Shown: in pieces, positions 8,145 through 18,360 of the stretch
Layout of the letters: each line of letters starts with the position of its first letter
Position numbering within the stretch: the stretch's first letter is position 1
Assembly: GCA_006844585.1 (NCBI GenBank)
Contig: SPJM01000342.1
Span: forward strand, 1 to 64,000
Direction: 5' to 3'
Length of the DNA: 64,000 bases
Source of the DNA: Methylococcaceae bacterium
GTDB taxonomy: Bacteria > Pseudomonadota > Gammaproteobacteria > Methylococcales > Methylomonadaceae
Notes under the pieces: model-generated
Told to the model about the DNA's origin: nothing
The model's database searches: none
What the model saw: the letters and a program-made list of their open reading frames with translations, nothing else
Position numbers and translations under genes: made by a program

Positions 8145-9607
8145 AGTTAAGTCGGTTATTAGCAGGTTTCGCGCAAGTAAATAATGATTGCGCAGTGCAT
8201 GGCATCGTTTTGGATAGTCGTGAGCTGGCCGCAGGCGACGTTTTTTTTGCTTTATCGGGCGCTAACCGGCATGGATTGGTTTATGCCGAACAAGTGATGG
8301 AAAAAGGCGCGGCGGCGATTGTTTTTGACCCGACGGGATTGGATGAAAAACAACTAAAACAGGCTTTGAATAAGGGCTTCTTGGCTGTTAAAGGATTGAA
8401 CGAAAAGCTTGGGAAGATTGCCGCGCGATTTTATGGTTATCCCTCTCATTTGCTGAAAGTGATCGGGATTACCGGCACTAACGGAAAAACATCAAGCAGT
8501 CAATTTTTGGCTCAGATGTTGGATGAAAGCGCTGTGATCGGGACTTTGGGGTGGGGTGATGCAACGGCCTTAAAACCGACGATTAACACTACCCCGGACG
8601 CCATATCGTTGCAAAAAATGACAGCCGAATTGGCGGCGGAAAAAAAGCAATTTTTGGCGATGGAGGCGTCATCGCATGGATTGCAGCAGGGACGGGTCAA
8701 CGGCATGCAGTTTTATGCCGCGATATTTACTAATTTAAGCCGGGATCATTTAGATTATCACGGCGACATGCAGGCATATTTGGCCAGCAAGTTGAAATTA
8801 CTGAATTGGCCGGGGCTGGAGTTTATTGTGTTGAATATGGATGATGACTGGGTGACGGGAGCTTTGCCTGAATTATCGAAGGCCGCTGAGTGGTGGGGGT
8901 TTTCCGCTAAAGGCATAAGCACAAAGCGAGTGAATTTGTTATCTGCGGAAAATATTCGCTATGACTTGTCCGGCATTGGTTTTGATGCGCGCTGGCGACA
9001 TGAAAAAGTCGCGGTGCAGACAAAACTGATGGGGCGCTTTAATTTGGAAAATATTTTGGCGGCGATGACAACGCTATTGGCAATGGGGTATCCATTAAGT
9101 GAAATCGCTAAACGGGCGGAGCGCTTAAGCTCGGTCAGTGGGCGTATGGAAAGATTCGGCGGCGATGCTAAGCCATTGGTTTTTGTAGATTATGCGCATA
9201 CGCCGGATGCTTTGGAAAAATTATTATTGGCTTTGAAACCGCATTGCAGCCGTCAACTTAAATTAGTATTCGGCTGCGGCGGCGATAGAGATACAGGAAA
9301 AAGAGCTTTGATGGGAAAAGTGGCTGAACAATGGGCGGATGAAGTGATTGTGACGGATGATAATCCGCGCAGTGAATCGCCTGAAAGTATTACTGACGCT
9401 ATTTTAGCCGGGTGTGCTCAGTTGCCTGCAACCGTTATTCATGATCGTGAACGGGCGATAACAACAGCGATTGAACAAGCGAGCGATCAGGATTGCGTGG
9501 TCATTGCCGGCAAAGGCCATGAAGATTATCAAGAGATTGGCGGGCAACGGTTGCCGTTCAGCGATCAAGCGATAGTTAAGCAAACCTTGGCGGAATGGGG
9601 TCGTTGA
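8141..9607 (+). CDS. murE: UDP-MurNAc-tripeptide synthetase (meso-DAP adding)
   Basis: MurE adds the third stem-peptide residue to UDP-MurNAc-L-Ala-D-Glu in the cytoplasm. The 488-residue Mur ligase has the ATP loop GITGTNGKTSSSQF (about 108-121), the central-domain block MEASSHGL, and DNPRSE near residue 410. DNPRxE is the substrate-recognition motif of meso-diaminopimelate-type MurE, so a Gram-negative A1-gamma peptidoglycan is expected. The start codon overlaps the ftsI stop; murF follows after one base. Confidence 0.96.
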   Translation: MKLSRLLAGFAQVNNDCAVHGIVLDSRELAAGDVFFALSGANRHGLVYAEQVMEKGAAAIVFDPTGLDEKQLKQALNKGFLAVKGLNEKLGKIAARFYGYPSHLLKVIGITGTNGKTSSSQFLAQMLDESAVIGTLGWGDATALKPTINTTPDAISLQKMTAELAAEKKQFLAMEASSHGLQQGRVNGMQFYAAIFTNLSRDHLDYHGDMQAYLASKLKLLNWPGLEFIVLNMDDDWVTGALPELSKAAEWWGFSAKGISTKRVNLLSAENIRYDLSGIGFDARWRHEKVAVQTKLMGRFNLENILAAMTTLLAMGYPLSEIAKRAERLSSVSGRMERFGGDAKPLVFVDYAHTPDALEKLLLALKPHCSRQLKLVFGCGGDRDTGKRALMGKVAEQWADEVIVTDDNPRSESPESITDAILAGCAQLPATVIHDRERAITTAIEQASDQDCVVIAGKGHEDYQEIGGQRLPFSDQAIVKQTLAEWGR

Positions 9608-9608
9608 A

Positions 9609-10964
9609 ATGGAGCTTCAATTAGCGGAAATAGCGGCTTTGTTGCAAGCGGAATACAACGGTGATGAAGGGGTTGTGAACAGCATTAGTATTGACACCCG
9701 AACCCTTAAAGCAGGCGCATTGTATATCGCTATCAAAGGTGAGCGATTTGACGGCCATGATTTTGTTAAACAGGCGGAACAGGCGGGCGCTTCGGCTTTA
9801 TTGGTGGAAAAAAAACTTGTCTCCGAGCTGCCGCAGTTGTTAGTCGAAGATACCCGCTTGGCGTTGGCTGAAATTGCCGGTGTTTGGCGCGACAGCATGC
9901 CGGTAAAAGTGGTCGGAGTTACCGGCAGCAACGGTAAAACGACGGTGAAAGAATTAATGGCGACGATTTTGAGCGTTGCCGATGGAACGCTGTTTACGCA
10001 GGGAAATTTGAATAATGATATAGGCGTACCTTTAACTTTATTAAGGTTGCAACTGGAACATCGCTATGCGGTGATCGAAATGGGCGCCAATCATTTGGGC
10101 GAGATTGCATATACCAGCGCTTACGCCAAGCCGGATGTGGCGGTGATTAATAATGTCGGCGCCGCCCATATTGAAGGTTTCGGCGACCTGCAAGGCGTCG
10201 CCCGGACTAAAGGCGAAATGATCGCCAATGTGCCGGAAGACGGCGCCGTGGTGCTTAATCGCGATGATGCTTTTTTTGAATATTGGTTGGGTTTGGCGGG
10301 ACAACGAAAAGTGGTGTCTTTCGGGCTGCATGAACAGGCCGATGTTCGGGCGCAACAGATTGATATGAAAATTGAAGATGGCGTTTTCGTTACTCAATTT
10401 GAATTATGCCTGGATGGACAATCGCATCCGATGCGTCTGCATTTGGCTGGCGAGCATAATGTTAAAAATGCATTGGCGGCGACTGCTGCTTGTTTGCAAT
10501 TGGGTATAGAAATAGCGCAGATTCGCCGCGGATTGTCGTTGATGAAACCGGTAGCCGGACGTTTGCAGCCGTTGATCGGCCAACAGGGCGAAATTATCAT
10601 TAATGATAGTTACAACGCCAACCCTTCATCCATGCAAGCGGCTTTGCAGGTATTGATGCAGTGTCCCGGAGAGCCTTGGGTGGCGATGGGGGCTTTCGGC
10701 GAATTAGGCGTTGATTCTGTCGCCATGCATCGAGAGATGGGCGAGTTGATGAAACAAATGGGCGTTCAACGCTTATGGGCGGTGGGCGAAGATGCGGCGG
10801 AAACGGTTGTAGGATTTGCAGACGGCGGGCGTTTTTTTCAATCGCATGAAGATTTGATTGCAGCCATGCAGGCTGAATTAACAGGACAACAAACAATTTT
10901 AATAAAAGGGTCGCGGGCGCAACAAATGGAAAAAGTGAGCGCAGCATTGGCGGCGAAGAGTTAG
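9609..10964 (+). CDS. murF: UDP-MurNAc-pentapeptide synthetase
   Basis: MurF ligates D-Ala-D-Ala to the UDP-MurNAc-tripeptide, finishing the cytoplasmic precursor. The 451-residue protein carries the three Mur-ligase domains: the N-terminal substrate domain (DTRTL near 31), ATP loop [14 protein letters not shown] (about 104-117), the ENE-like [14 protein letters not shown] block, and the C-terminal domain with [11 protein letters not shown]. The length is normal (E. coli 452). It is tightly packed between murE and mraY, and its D-Ala-D-Ala substrate comes from ddl further down the cluster. Confidence 0.96.
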   Translation: MELQLAEIAALLQAEYNGDEGVVNSISIDTRTLKAGALYIAIKGERFDGHDFVKQAEQAGASALLVEKKLVSELPQLLVEDTRLALAEIAGVWRDSMPVKVVGVTGSNGKTTVKELMATILSVADGTLFTQGNLNNDIGVPLTLLRLQLEHRYAVIEMGANHLGEIAYTSAYAKPDVAVINNVGAAHIEGFGDLQGVARTKGEMIANVPEDGAVVLNRDDAFFEYWLGLAGQRKVVSFGLHEQADVRAQQIDMKIEDGVFVTQFELCLDGQSHPMRLHLAGEHNVKNALAATAACLQLGIEIAQIRRGLSLMKPVAGRLQPLIGQQGEIIINDSYNANPSSMQAALQVLMQCPGEPWVAMGAFGELGVDSVAMHREMGELMKQMGVQRLWAVGEDAAETVVGFADGGRFFQSHEDLIAAMQAELTGQQTILIKGSRAQQMEKVSAALAAKS

Positions 10965-10971
10965 GTTAACC

Positions 10972-12054
10972 ATGTTACTTTATTTGACAGAATACTTGAT
11001 GCAGTTTGATGGCGGTTTCAGAGTATTCCAATATTTGACTTTTAGGGCGATTTTAGGGGCTTTAACTGCCTTAGTGATCTCCTTAATTGTCGGGCCGACC
11101 ATGATCAGAAAACTGGAGATCGGCAAAATCGGCCAGAATGTGCGTGAAGAGGGTCCGGAAAGTCATTATGACAAAGCCGGGACGCCGACCATGGGCGGCA
11201 CATTAATCTTGGTTGCTATTTCGATTAGCACCTTATTATGGGGAGATTTGGATAACCGCTATGTTTGGGTGGTATTGTTCGTCACCATGAGTTTCGGCAT
11301 TATCGGTTTTGTTGATGATTACCGAAAATTGAAGAAAGGCAATAGTGATGGCCTGTCGGCTCGCGAAAAGTATTTATGGCAATCGATAACGGCCTTGGCG
11401 ACTGCAGTCTTTTTATATCAGACTGCAAGCGTTCCGGCGGAAACTCAATTTATCGTGCCGTTTTTTAAAGATGTCATTTTAGATATGGGCTTGTTTTACA
11501 TCGTGTTGACTTATTTTGTCATCGTCGGCGCCAGTAATGCGGTTAATTTAACCGATGGTCTGGATGGTTTGGCGATTATGCCGACTGTGATGATCGCCGC
11601 CGCCTTGGCGATTTTTGCCTATGTTTCAGGGAATTATAATTTTGCGGAATATCTGGCCATTCCCTTCCTGCCGGATTCCGGCGAATTAGTGGTTTTTTGC
11701 GCGGCTTTAGTGGGTTCCGGATTGGGCTTTTTATGGTTCAACACTTATCCGGCCATGGTGTTTATGGGCGATGTCGGCGCTTTGGCGCTGGGCGCAGCCT
11801 TGGGGGTTATTGCTGTATTGGTCAGGCAGGAAATTGTTTTAATGATTATGGGCGGCGTTTTCGTTATTGAGACTATTTCAGTGATCATACAGGTTGCTTC
11901 CTTTAAGTTAAGAGGCAAACGGGTTTTTTTAATGGCACCGATTCATCACCATTACGAAATGAAGGGATGGCCTGAGCCGCGCATTATTGTGCGATTCTGG
12001 ATTATCACCGTTATTTTGGTGTTGATCGGTTTGGCGACTTTGAAATTACGATAA
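10972..12054 (+). CDS. mraY: phospho-MurNAc-pentapeptide translocase
   Basis: MraY transfers phospho-MurNAc-pentapeptide to undecaprenyl phosphate, forming lipid I at the inner membrane. The 360-residue protein has about ten membrane helices and the catalytic motifs GFVDDYRK (about 116-123), [10 protein letters not shown] (about 192-201), [10 protein letters not shown] and PIHHHYE (the HHH motif, about 323-329). Its length equals the E. coli enzyme. The product passes to MurG, encoded two genes downstream. Confidence 0.97.
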   Translation: MLLYLTEYLMQFDGGFRVFQYLTFRAILGALTALVISLIVGPTMIRKLEIGKIGQNVREEGPESHYDKAGTPTMGGTLILVAISISTLLWGDLDNRYVWVVLFVTMSFGIIGFVDDYRKLKKGNSDGLSAREKYLWQSITALATAVFLYQTASVPAETQFIVPFFKDVILDMGLFYIVLTYFVIVGASNAVNLTDGLDGLAIMPTVMIAAALAIFAYVSGNYNFAEYLAIPFLPDSGELVVFCAALVGSGLGFLWFNTYPAMVFMGDVGALALGAALGVIAVLVRQEIVLMIMGGVFVIETISVIIQVASFKLRGKRVFLMAPIHHHYEMKGWPEPRIIVRFWIITVILVLIGLATLKLR

Positions 12055-12056
12055 TA

Positions 12057-13262
12057 ATGAATTTAACGACAATGACTTCAGCGCTGCGTTTCCCTTTCCA
12101 GCCAGGAAGAGTGGATACTGCCGTTCGCTTGAAATCATTGTATATCGATCCGTTTTTGTTATTGATCTGCTTAACATTGATAGGCATCGGTTTTGTTATG
12201 GTCGCTTCCTCGTCATTGCACTTGGGCAAGGAATACGCCGGGAATATTTTGATGTTTCCGAAGCGACAACTGATGAATATTGTGCTGGGACTGATTACCG
12301 CAAGCGTAGTGATTAATCTGCCGATGAAATTTTGGGAACAAACCAGCGCATGGCTGTTTATTTTTGGCATAGCTTTGTTGGTGATTGTGTTGATTCCCGG
12401 CGTCGGGGTTAATGTCAATAATAGCGTACGTTGGTTATCGCTATTCGGTATGCGCTTTCAAGTATCGGAGCTGGTTAAGTTTTTTACCGTTATCTATATG
12501 GCGGGATATTTGATGCGGCATATCGAAGATTTACAACAGTCTGCCTACGGCATCGTGAAGCCTTTGCTATTGTTGTCGATTGCCTGCGTTTTATTGTTGC
12601 AGCAGCCGGATTTCGGCGCATCCGTGGTTATCATGGTGATTGCCATGGGGATGATGTTTTTAGGCGGCGCTCAAATCAAGCAGTTTTTAATCTTGATTGC
12701 TTCGGTAGCGGCGATGGCGGCTTTGTTGATTTCCAGCTCAACGTATCGCGCTTCCCGGGTGATTTCTTTTTTAGATCCCTGGGCGGATGCTAAGGACGGC
12801 GGCTTTCAACTGACTCAGGCATTGATCTCTTTCGGACGCGGCGATGTGTTCGGAGTCGGTTTGGGCAATGGTTTGCAAAAATGGTTTTATGTGCCGGAAG
12901 CGCATACTGATTTTTTGTTTTCGGTGATGGCGGAAGAGTTGGGCCTGATTTCTGTCTTAACGGTGATTTTTTTATATGCATTGTTTTTTCGGCGCAGTTT
13001 TCAAATCGGCGAACAAGCCGCTGAATTGGGTTTTCAGTTCAATGCTTATGTCGCTTATGGAATTGCAATTTGGATGGGTTTCCAGTCTTTTGTCAATATG
13101 GGCGTGAATATGGGCGTGTTGCCGACTAAAGGCATTACTTTACCGTTTATGAGCTACGGCGGCAGCAGCATGTTGGTGATGTGTATAGCGATAGCGGTGT
13201 TATTCAGAATCAACAGCGAAAATCAAGCCTATCTTAATGCTAATGCAGCGAGGGCGGGATAA
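12057..13262 (+). CDS. ftsW: septal peptidoglycan glycosyltransferase FtsW (SEDS)
   Basis: FtsW is the SEDS polymerase that works with FtsI at the septum. The 401-residue protein has about ten membrane helices, the conserved YVPEAHTDFLFSVMAEELG segment (about 280-298) with the catalytic-site Asp/Glu region, and TLPFMSYGGSS near residue 365, both signatures of the FtsW/RodA family. An N-terminal cytoplasmic extension of about 30 residues precedes the first helix. It starts two bases after mraY and its stop overlaps the murG start. Confidence 0.96.
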   Translation: MNLTTMTSALRFPFQPGRVDTAVRLKSLYIDPFLLLICLTLIGIGFVMVASSSLHLGKEYAGNILMFPKRQLMNIVLGLITASVVINLPMKFWEQTSAWLFIFGIALLVIVLIPGVGVNVNNSVRWLSLFGMRFQVSELVKFFTVIYMAGYLMRHIEDLQQSAYGIVKPLLLLSIACVLLLQQPDFGASVVIMVIAMGMMFLGGAQIKQFLILIASVAAMAALLISSSTYRASRVISFLDPWADAKDGGFQLTQALISFGRGDVFGVGLGNGLQKWFYVPEAHTDFLFSVMAEELGLISVLTVIFLYALFFRRSFQIGEQAAELGFQFNAYVAYGIAIWMGFQSFVNMGVNMGVLPTKGITLPFMSYGGSSMLVMCIAIAVLFRINSENQAYLNANAARAG

Positions 13263-14317
13263 TGGCTAAGCGCATTGTCGTGATGGCCGGCGGCACCGGC
13301 GGACATATTTTTCCGGCTTTGGCGGTGGCTTTGTATTTGAAAGAACAGGGCTGGCAAGTCAGTTGGCTGGGCGTGCGGGAAAGTATGGAAAGTCATATCG
13401 TGCCGCAACATGAAATAGCAATGGATTGGATCTCGGCGGCGGGTATTCGCGGCAAAGGCGTTTTTGGCAAAGTAAAGGGTGTAATGAAAATGGCTTTAGC
13501 CAGTTTCCAAGCCTTCAATGCATTAAGAAGACGTAAACCGCATGTGGTGTTAGGTATGGGGGGATTTGTTTCAGTGCCGGGGGGAGTAATGGCGAGAATG
13601 TTGGGCATACCCCTGTTGATCCAGGAACAAAATCGCATTCCCGGCAGCGCCAACCGTTTATTGAAGCGCTGGGCGGCGGTTACGATCGAAGCATTTCCCG
13701 GCAGTTTTGCTGAGAGTATTCAGGCGATAGCGACCGGTAATCCATTGCGTAAAACATTTATGGATTTGCCGAAAATTGAAACATCAATTGATATTTCAGA
13801 TAGAGCTTTGCGGATTTTAGTGGTGGGCGGCAGTTTAGGCGCTCAGTTTTTAAATGAACATGTGCCGTCTTGTCTGGTGGGCTTGAAAGCCGAAGTAAAG
13901 CATCAAACCGGTCCGGTCATGGTTGAACAAGTTAAAGAAGTTTATCAATCGGCTCAAGCCTCTGCTGAGGTGATGGCTTTCATTGAAGATATGGTTTCCG
14001 CTTATCAATGGGCTGATTTAGTTATTTGTAGGGCGGGCGCAATGACCATCAGCGAACTGACGGCCACCGGCGCCCCGGCGATTTTGGTGCCTTTACCGCA
14101 TGCTATTGATGATCATCAAACCGCCAACGCCAAATATATGAGCGACAGCGGCGCAGCTGTTCTGTTGCCGCAAAATGAATGGAAGGAAGAAGCATTGATT
14201 AATGCAATCAATCAAATTAAAGCGAACCTGGCTGAATTTAGTCATCAAGCAAAAAAATTGGCGCGCTTAGACGCTACCCGACAAGTTGCGGAATTGTGTA
14301 TGCGGGAGGCTTCATAA
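13262..14317 (+). CDS. murG: MurG, lipid II-forming N-acetylglucosamine transferase
   Basis: MurG transfers GlcNAc from UDP-GlcNAc to lipid I on the cytoplasmic face of the membrane. The 351-residue GT28 enzyme shows the N-terminal Gly loop MAGGTGGHIFPALAVA (about 8-23), the second Gly-rich loop VVGGSLGAQFLNE, and the donor-site block ICRAGAMTISELTA followed by PLPHAIDDHQ. The length is normal (E. coli 355). It overlaps ftsW by one base and murC begins directly after its stop. Confidence 0.97.
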   Translation: MAKRIVVMAGGTGGHIFPALAVALYLKEQGWQVSWLGVRESMESHIVPQHEIAMDWISAAGIRGKGVFGKVKGVMKMALASFQAFNALRRRKPHVVLGMGGFVSVPGGVMARMLGIPLLIQEQNRIPGSANRLLKRWAAVTIEAFPGSFAESIQAIATGNPLRKTFMDLPKIETSIDISDRALRILVVGGSLGAQFLNEHVPSCLVGLKAEVKHQTGPVMVEQVKEVYQSAQASAEVMAFIEDMVSAYQWADLVICRAGAMTISELTATGAPAILVPLPHAIDDHQTANAKYMSDSGAAVLLPQNEWKEEALINAINQIKANLAEFSHQAKKLARLDATRQVAELCMREAS

Positions 14318-15757
14318 ATGAATAGACCGGATATGTATCCCGCAGAGACGCTGGGCGATATAGATAAAATCCATTTTGTCGGGGTCGGCGGCACCGGGAT
14401 GAGCGGTATTGCTGAAGTATTGAGTAATTTGGGTTATAACGTTTCCGGTTCCGATATTAAAGAATCGGCGGTGACCCAACGATTGCAGCAGGCTGGGGTG
14501 ACAGTGTTTATCGGTCACAACGCGGAGAATGTGGAAGCGGTTGATGTGGTGGTTACTTCAACCGCGGTGGATAAAAAAAACCCGGAAGTGGCGGCAGCCT
14601 ATCAACAGCGGATTCCGGTAATTCCACGCGCGGAAATGTTGGCGGAACTCATGCGTTTTCGGTTCGGGATTGCTGTCGCCGGGACTCACGGTAAGACGAC
14701 GACCACCAGTTTGATCGCCAGTATTCTGGCGGAAGGCGATTTGGATCCGACTTTCGTCATCGGCGGCCGACTGAACAGCGCGGGCAGCAACGCTAAATTA
14801 GGTTTAGGTAAGTATTTGGTGGCTGAGGCGGATGAAAGTGATGCTTCCTTTCTGCATTTACAGCCGATGATCGCGATTGTCACCAATATCGATCAGGATC
14901 ATATGGAAACCTACGGCGGCAGCTATTACCGTTTAAAAGGCACTTTTATCGAGTTTTTGCATCATTTACCTTTTTATGGATTGGCGGTGATGTGTTTGGA
15001 TGATCCCGGCGCTAAAGAGATTCTGCCGGAAATTTCCAAACCGGTGAAAACCTATGGCGTCCATCAAGACGCTGATGTGCAGGCGATTGATATTCAGCAA
15101 TCCGGCATGCATACCCATTTCACCGTCAAGCGTTGGGATGATCATCAACCGTTACGGGTGACTTTGAACTTGCCGGGTTGGCATAACATGTTAAACGCCT
15201 TGGCGGCGATAACCGTGTCAACTTATATCGGCGTCGACGATCAGGCGATTATTAAAAGTCTGGCGGATTTTAAGGGAGTCGGACGTAGATTTCAGATCAA
15301 CGGCGATATTGCTTATGACCAGGGCAAACTGACCTTGGTTGATGATTACGGACATCATCCGCGCGAGTTGGCGGCGACTTTGGAAGCTATGCGTCAGGCT
15401 TGGCCGGAGCGGCGTTCGGTGGTGGTTTTTCAACCGCATCGCTATACCCGCACCCGCGATTTGTTTGAAGATTTTGTGCAAGTGTTGTCCACTGTTGATG
15501 TGTTGGTGTTGTTGGATATTTATTCAGCCGGCGAAGAGCCGATTAACGGCGCTGACTGCAAAGCTTTAAGCCGTTCTATCCGAGTTCGCGGTCAGGTTGA
15601 TCCGGTGTTTGTGCAAAACCGGGATGATTTGGCGGAAATCCTGGCCGGCATCGTGCAGGCGGATGATGTGGTTTTGACTATGGGAGCCGGTAATGTCGGC
15701 CAGATTGCCGCCGAATTGCCGGAAAAATTAGCCACAGCATTGAATAACAATGGATGA
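14318..15757 (+). CDS. murC: UDP-N-acetylmuramate-L-alanine ligase
   Basis: MurC adds L-Ala to UDP-MurNAc, the first stem-peptide step. The 479-residue protein begins with the Rossmann-like [15 protein letters not shown], has ATP loop [12 protein letters not shown] (about 126-137), the central [10 protein letters not shown] block, and C-terminal DDYGHHPRE, which is typical of MurC. No Ddl domain is fused. The length is close to E. coli (491). Its end overlaps the annotated murB start. Confidence 0.97.
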   Translation: MNRPDMYPAETLGDIDKIHFVGVGGTGMSGIAEVLSNLGYNVSGSDIKESAVTQRLQQAGVTVFIGHNAENVEAVDVVVTSTAVDKKNPEVAAAYQQRIPVIPRAEMLAELMRFRFGIAVAGTHGKTTTTSLIASILAEGDLDPTFVIGGRLNSAGSNAKLGLGKYLVAEADESDASFLHLQPMIAIVTNIDQDHMETYGGSYYRLKGTFIEFLHHLPFYGLAVMCLDDPGAKEILPEISKPVKTYGVHQDADVQAIDIQQSGMHTHFTVKRWDDHQPLRVTLNLPGWHNMLNALAAITVSTYIGVDDQAIIKSLADFKGVGRRFQINGDIAYDQGKLTLVDDYGHHPRELAATLEAMRQAWPERRSVVVFQPHRYTRTRDLFEDFVQVLSTVDVLVLLDIYSAGEEPINGADCKALSRSIRVRGQVDPVFVQNRDDLAEILAGIVQADDVVLTMGAGNVGQIAAELPEKLATALNNNG

Positions 15758-16637
15758 AAACATGTTGAAAGGCAAATTATTGGAAAACGAACCGCTGGCG
15801 AAATATACCAGTTGGCGAGTGGGCGGTCCGGCGGAACAAATGTATCTGCCGGAAGATAGGGATGATCTGATTTGCTTTATGCGTTCTTTATCCGATCAGC
15901 AAGCGGTTTATTGGATCGGTTTGGGTAGTAATTTATTAGTGCGCGACGGCGGCGTTAAAGGGGTGGTGATTAACACTCGCAATCGTTTGAAAGCGATGGA
16001 CTTGGCGGATGTAGACAAAATTTATGTGGAAGCCGGAGTGCCTTGCGCGCATGTCGCCCGGTTCAGCGTGGATTTGGGATTGCACGGCGCGGAGTTTTTG
16101 GCGGGCATTCCGGGCACCCTGGGCGGGGCTTTGAAAATGAATGCAGGCGCTTTTGGCGGCGAAACCTGGAATATTGTCGAGGCTGTGGAAATGGTTAACC
16201 AAAAGGGTGAAGTATTTAAGCGGTCGCCATCAGAGTTTGAGGTCAGCTATCGCTCGGTTAAAGGCCATGATGACGAATGGTTTTTGGCGGCGGAATTAAA
16301 ACTGAATAAGCACTGTGAAGAGGGTGGTTTAGACAAAATTAAAGAATTGCTGGAACGGCGTTCACTGACGCAACCGACAAATAAGCCTACTTGCGGATCG
16401 GTGTTTAAGAACCCGGAAGGAGACCATGCTGCGCGCTTAATTGAACAAAGTGGTTTAAAAGGCCACTGCATAGGCGGCGCTTGCGTATCTCAAAAGCATG
16501 CTAATTTTATTGAAAATATGGGGGATGCTAAAGCGTCGGATATTGAACAGTTGATTGCCTATATCCAATTGCAGGTCATGCATCAGCAAGGCATTAGTTT
16601 AGAAACCGAGGTTTGCCGAGTGGGAGAGCCGAAGTGA
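15750..16637 (+). CDS. murB: UDP-N-acetylenolpyruvoylglucosamine reductase (short form)
   Basis: MurB reduces UDP-GlcNAc-enolpyruvate to UDP-MurNAc with NADPH and FAD. The protein has FAD-binding motifs [14 protein letters not shown] (about 55-68) and [16 protein letters not shown], the YRSV tyrosine, and the catalytic-Ser region CGSVFKNP. At 295 residues it matches the short type II MurB rather than the 342-residue E. coli type I enzyme. Two starts are possible: ATG 15750, overlapping murC, or ATG 15762, which has GGATGA at SD distance and may be the true one. It is encoded between murC and ddl. Confidence 0.95.
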   Translation: MDENMLKGKLLENEPLAKYTSWRVGGPAEQMYLPEDRDDLICFMRSLSDQQAVYWIGLGSNLLVRDGGVKGVVINTRNRLKAMDLADVDKIYVEAGVPCAHVARFSVDLGLHGAEFLAGIPGTLGGALKMNAGAFGGETWNIVEAVEMVNQKGEVFKRSPSEFEVSYRSVKGHDDEWFLAAELKLNKHCEEGGLDKIKELLERRSLTQPTNKPTCGSVFKNPEGDHAARLIEQSGLKGHCIGGACVSQKHANFIENMGDAKASDIEQLIAYIQLQVMHQQGISLETEVCRVGEPK

Positions 16638-17563
16638 AGCCATTAAAAGTTAAAGACGCTGCTGAATTCGGTAAAGTCGCGGTATTGATGGGTGGCGCAG
16701 CGGCGGAAAGGGAAATTTCATTGAACAGTGGTCGTGAGGTATATCAAGCCTTATTGAATAAAGGCGTTGATGCGGTGGCTGTTGATGTTAAAGATCGGTT
16801 GATTGAGACATTGCAACAACAACAGTTTGACCGGGTGTTCAATATTATCCACGGGCGTGGCGGCGAAGACGGTGTTTTACAAAGCGTCTTGCAAGTGATG
16901 GGCATTCCCTACACGGGCTCAAAAGTATTGGCTTCGGCATTGGCGATGGACAAAGTGAGAACTAAACAATGTTGGCAGGGAATGGGTTTGCCGACGCCGC
17001 CGTGGATGGTGTTGCGGCATGAGGGCCAATTAGATGATTGCATTGCGGCATTGGGTTTTCCGATGATTGTCAAGCCGTCGCTGGAAGGCTCCAGTTTAGG
17101 AATGAATAAAGCGGAAAACAGGGAACAGTTAATCAGCGCTTTTCGGGAAGCGGCTGAATTTGATTGCGATGTCTATGCCGAGAAATGGTTGAACGGTCGT
17201 GAATACACGGTGGCGGTTTTGGATGGCGAAGCTTTACCGGTCATTGGTTTGGAAACCCCGAATGCCTTTTATGATTATCAGGCTAAATATCAGGCTGAAA
17301 CGACTCAATATCATTGTCCTTGCGACTTGAGTGATGAACGGGAAAAACAAATGCAAAGCTTGGCCCTTGCCGCCGTTGAAGGCGTATGCGTCAGCGGTTG
17401 GGGGCGGGTTGATGCTTTTATCGATGAGTTTGATGAGATGCAATTGATTGAAGTCAATACTGTGCCGGGTATGACCGATCATAGTTTAGTACCGATGGCG
17501 GCGAAAGCTATAGGTATTTCGTTCGATGAATTGGTCTGGCGGATTCTTGAGACCAGTTTGTAA
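16634..17563 (+). CDS. ddlB: D-alanine-D-alanine ligase
   Basis: Ddl joins two D-Ala for MurF. From GTG 16634 it has 309 residues of ATP-grasp fold: AVLMGGAAAEREISLNSG near the N terminus, the HGRGGEDG substrate loop, GSSLGMNK, the ATP-binding EKWLNGREYTVAV, and the Mg-binding EVNTVPGMTDHSLVP. The ORF track starts at TTG 16613, but GTG 16634 overlaps the murB stop (GTGA) and has GGGAG seven bases upstream, so it is preferred. Ddl between murB and ftsQ is the standard gammaproteobacterial order. Confidence 0.95.
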   Translation: MKPLKVKDAAEFGKVAVLMGGAAAEREISLNSGREVYQALLNKGVDAVAVDVKDRLIETLQQQQFDRVFNIIHGRGGEDGVLQSVLQVMGIPYTGSKVLASALAMDKVRTKQCWQGMGLPTPPWMVLRHEGQLDDCIAALGFPMIVKPSLEGSSLGMNKAENREQLISAFREAAEFDCDVYAEKWLNGREYTVAVLDGEALPVIGLETPNAFYDYQAKYQAETTQYHCPCDLSDEREKQMQSLALAAVEGVCVSGWGRVDAFIDEFDEMQLIEVNTVPGMTDHSLVPMAAKAIGISFDELVWRILETSL

Positions 17564-17586
17564 ACGGATGATGGCGGGGTCTGAAC

Positions 17587-18360
17587 GTGTTTGCTTTAGC
17601 CCATTGCAAGTATCCGGCGTTGCTGTTGATCAGCCTGTTTTTGTTAATGACAGGATGGCGTGGAATAAAAAATAACGGCCATGATTTGATGCCGGTGAGA
17701 TATGTCAGAATCGAAGGAGCGTTTCAATATATCAAAAAAGAACGCATACAAGCGGTCTTGGAGCCGTTGTTGGAACAAGGATTTTACAATGTGGATTTGA
17801 GAAGGGTTAAACACGCTGTTGAGGTGTTGCCTTGGGCTGATCAGGTTGTTGTGCAAAGGATTTGGCCGGATGCGGTCAAGATCGACATTGCTGAACAACA
17901 GCCGGTTGCGCGTTGGGGCGATAATCGCTTGGTCAATGCGGAAGGCGATTTGTTTAGCCCCGAAACGATGTCCGGGTTTGAAGTTTTACCGGTGATTGAG
18001 GCCGACGAGAGAGAAGTGAAACGGTTATTGGAAAAAATGAATGAATTAAACTTTTTCTTTGCTGATCATGGCCTGCAAATGTCGGCTTTTGAAGTGAATG
18101 AAAGACAGTCATGGAGGCTGACATTGAGTGACGGCTTGCAGATTATCGCCGGGCGAAATCAACCGTTATTGAAAATACAGAGGTTTTTGAATACGCGGAC
18201 ATTATTAGGTCGGCGACAAATGGATAAAATCGCTAAAGCGGATTTGAGATACCCGAATGGTTACGCGCTGACATGGAAGCGGGGGAGTGAAACAATAAAT
18301 TGGCGGCAAGTGATACAGCAAAGCAATACGGCGACGGCAAAAAGAGCAAAAAATGGCTAA
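17587..18360 (+). CDS. ftsQ: cell division protein FtsQ
   Basis: FtsQ is a bitopic membrane protein that scaffolds FtsB/FtsL and the septal synthases. The 257-residue protein has a short cytoplasmic N terminus, one membrane segment (about 10-27), a POTRA domain starting at RYVRIEGAFQYI (about 38-105) and the beta domain (about 110-235). The start is GTG 17587. The cytoplasmic tail is much shorter than in some relatives. It lies between ddl and ftsA, and its stop overlaps ftsA by eight bases. Confidence 0.93.
   Translation: MFALAHCKYPALLLISLFLLMTGWRGIKNNGHDLMPVRYVRIEGAFQYIKKERIQAVLEPLLEQGFYNVDLRRVKHAVEVLPWADQVVVQRIWPDAVKIDIAEQQPVARWGDNRLVNAEGDLFSPETMSGFEVLPVIEADEREVKRLLEKMNELNFFFADHGLQMSAFEVNERQSWRLTLSDGLQIIAGRNQPLLKIQRFLNTRTLLGRRQMDKIAKADLRYPNGYALTWKRGSETINWRQVIQQSNTATAKRAKNG

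Noticed and set aside
15750-16637. Short MurB as a truncated gene
   Set aside because: All FAD and catalytic motifs are present; 295 residues is the normal length of type II MurB.
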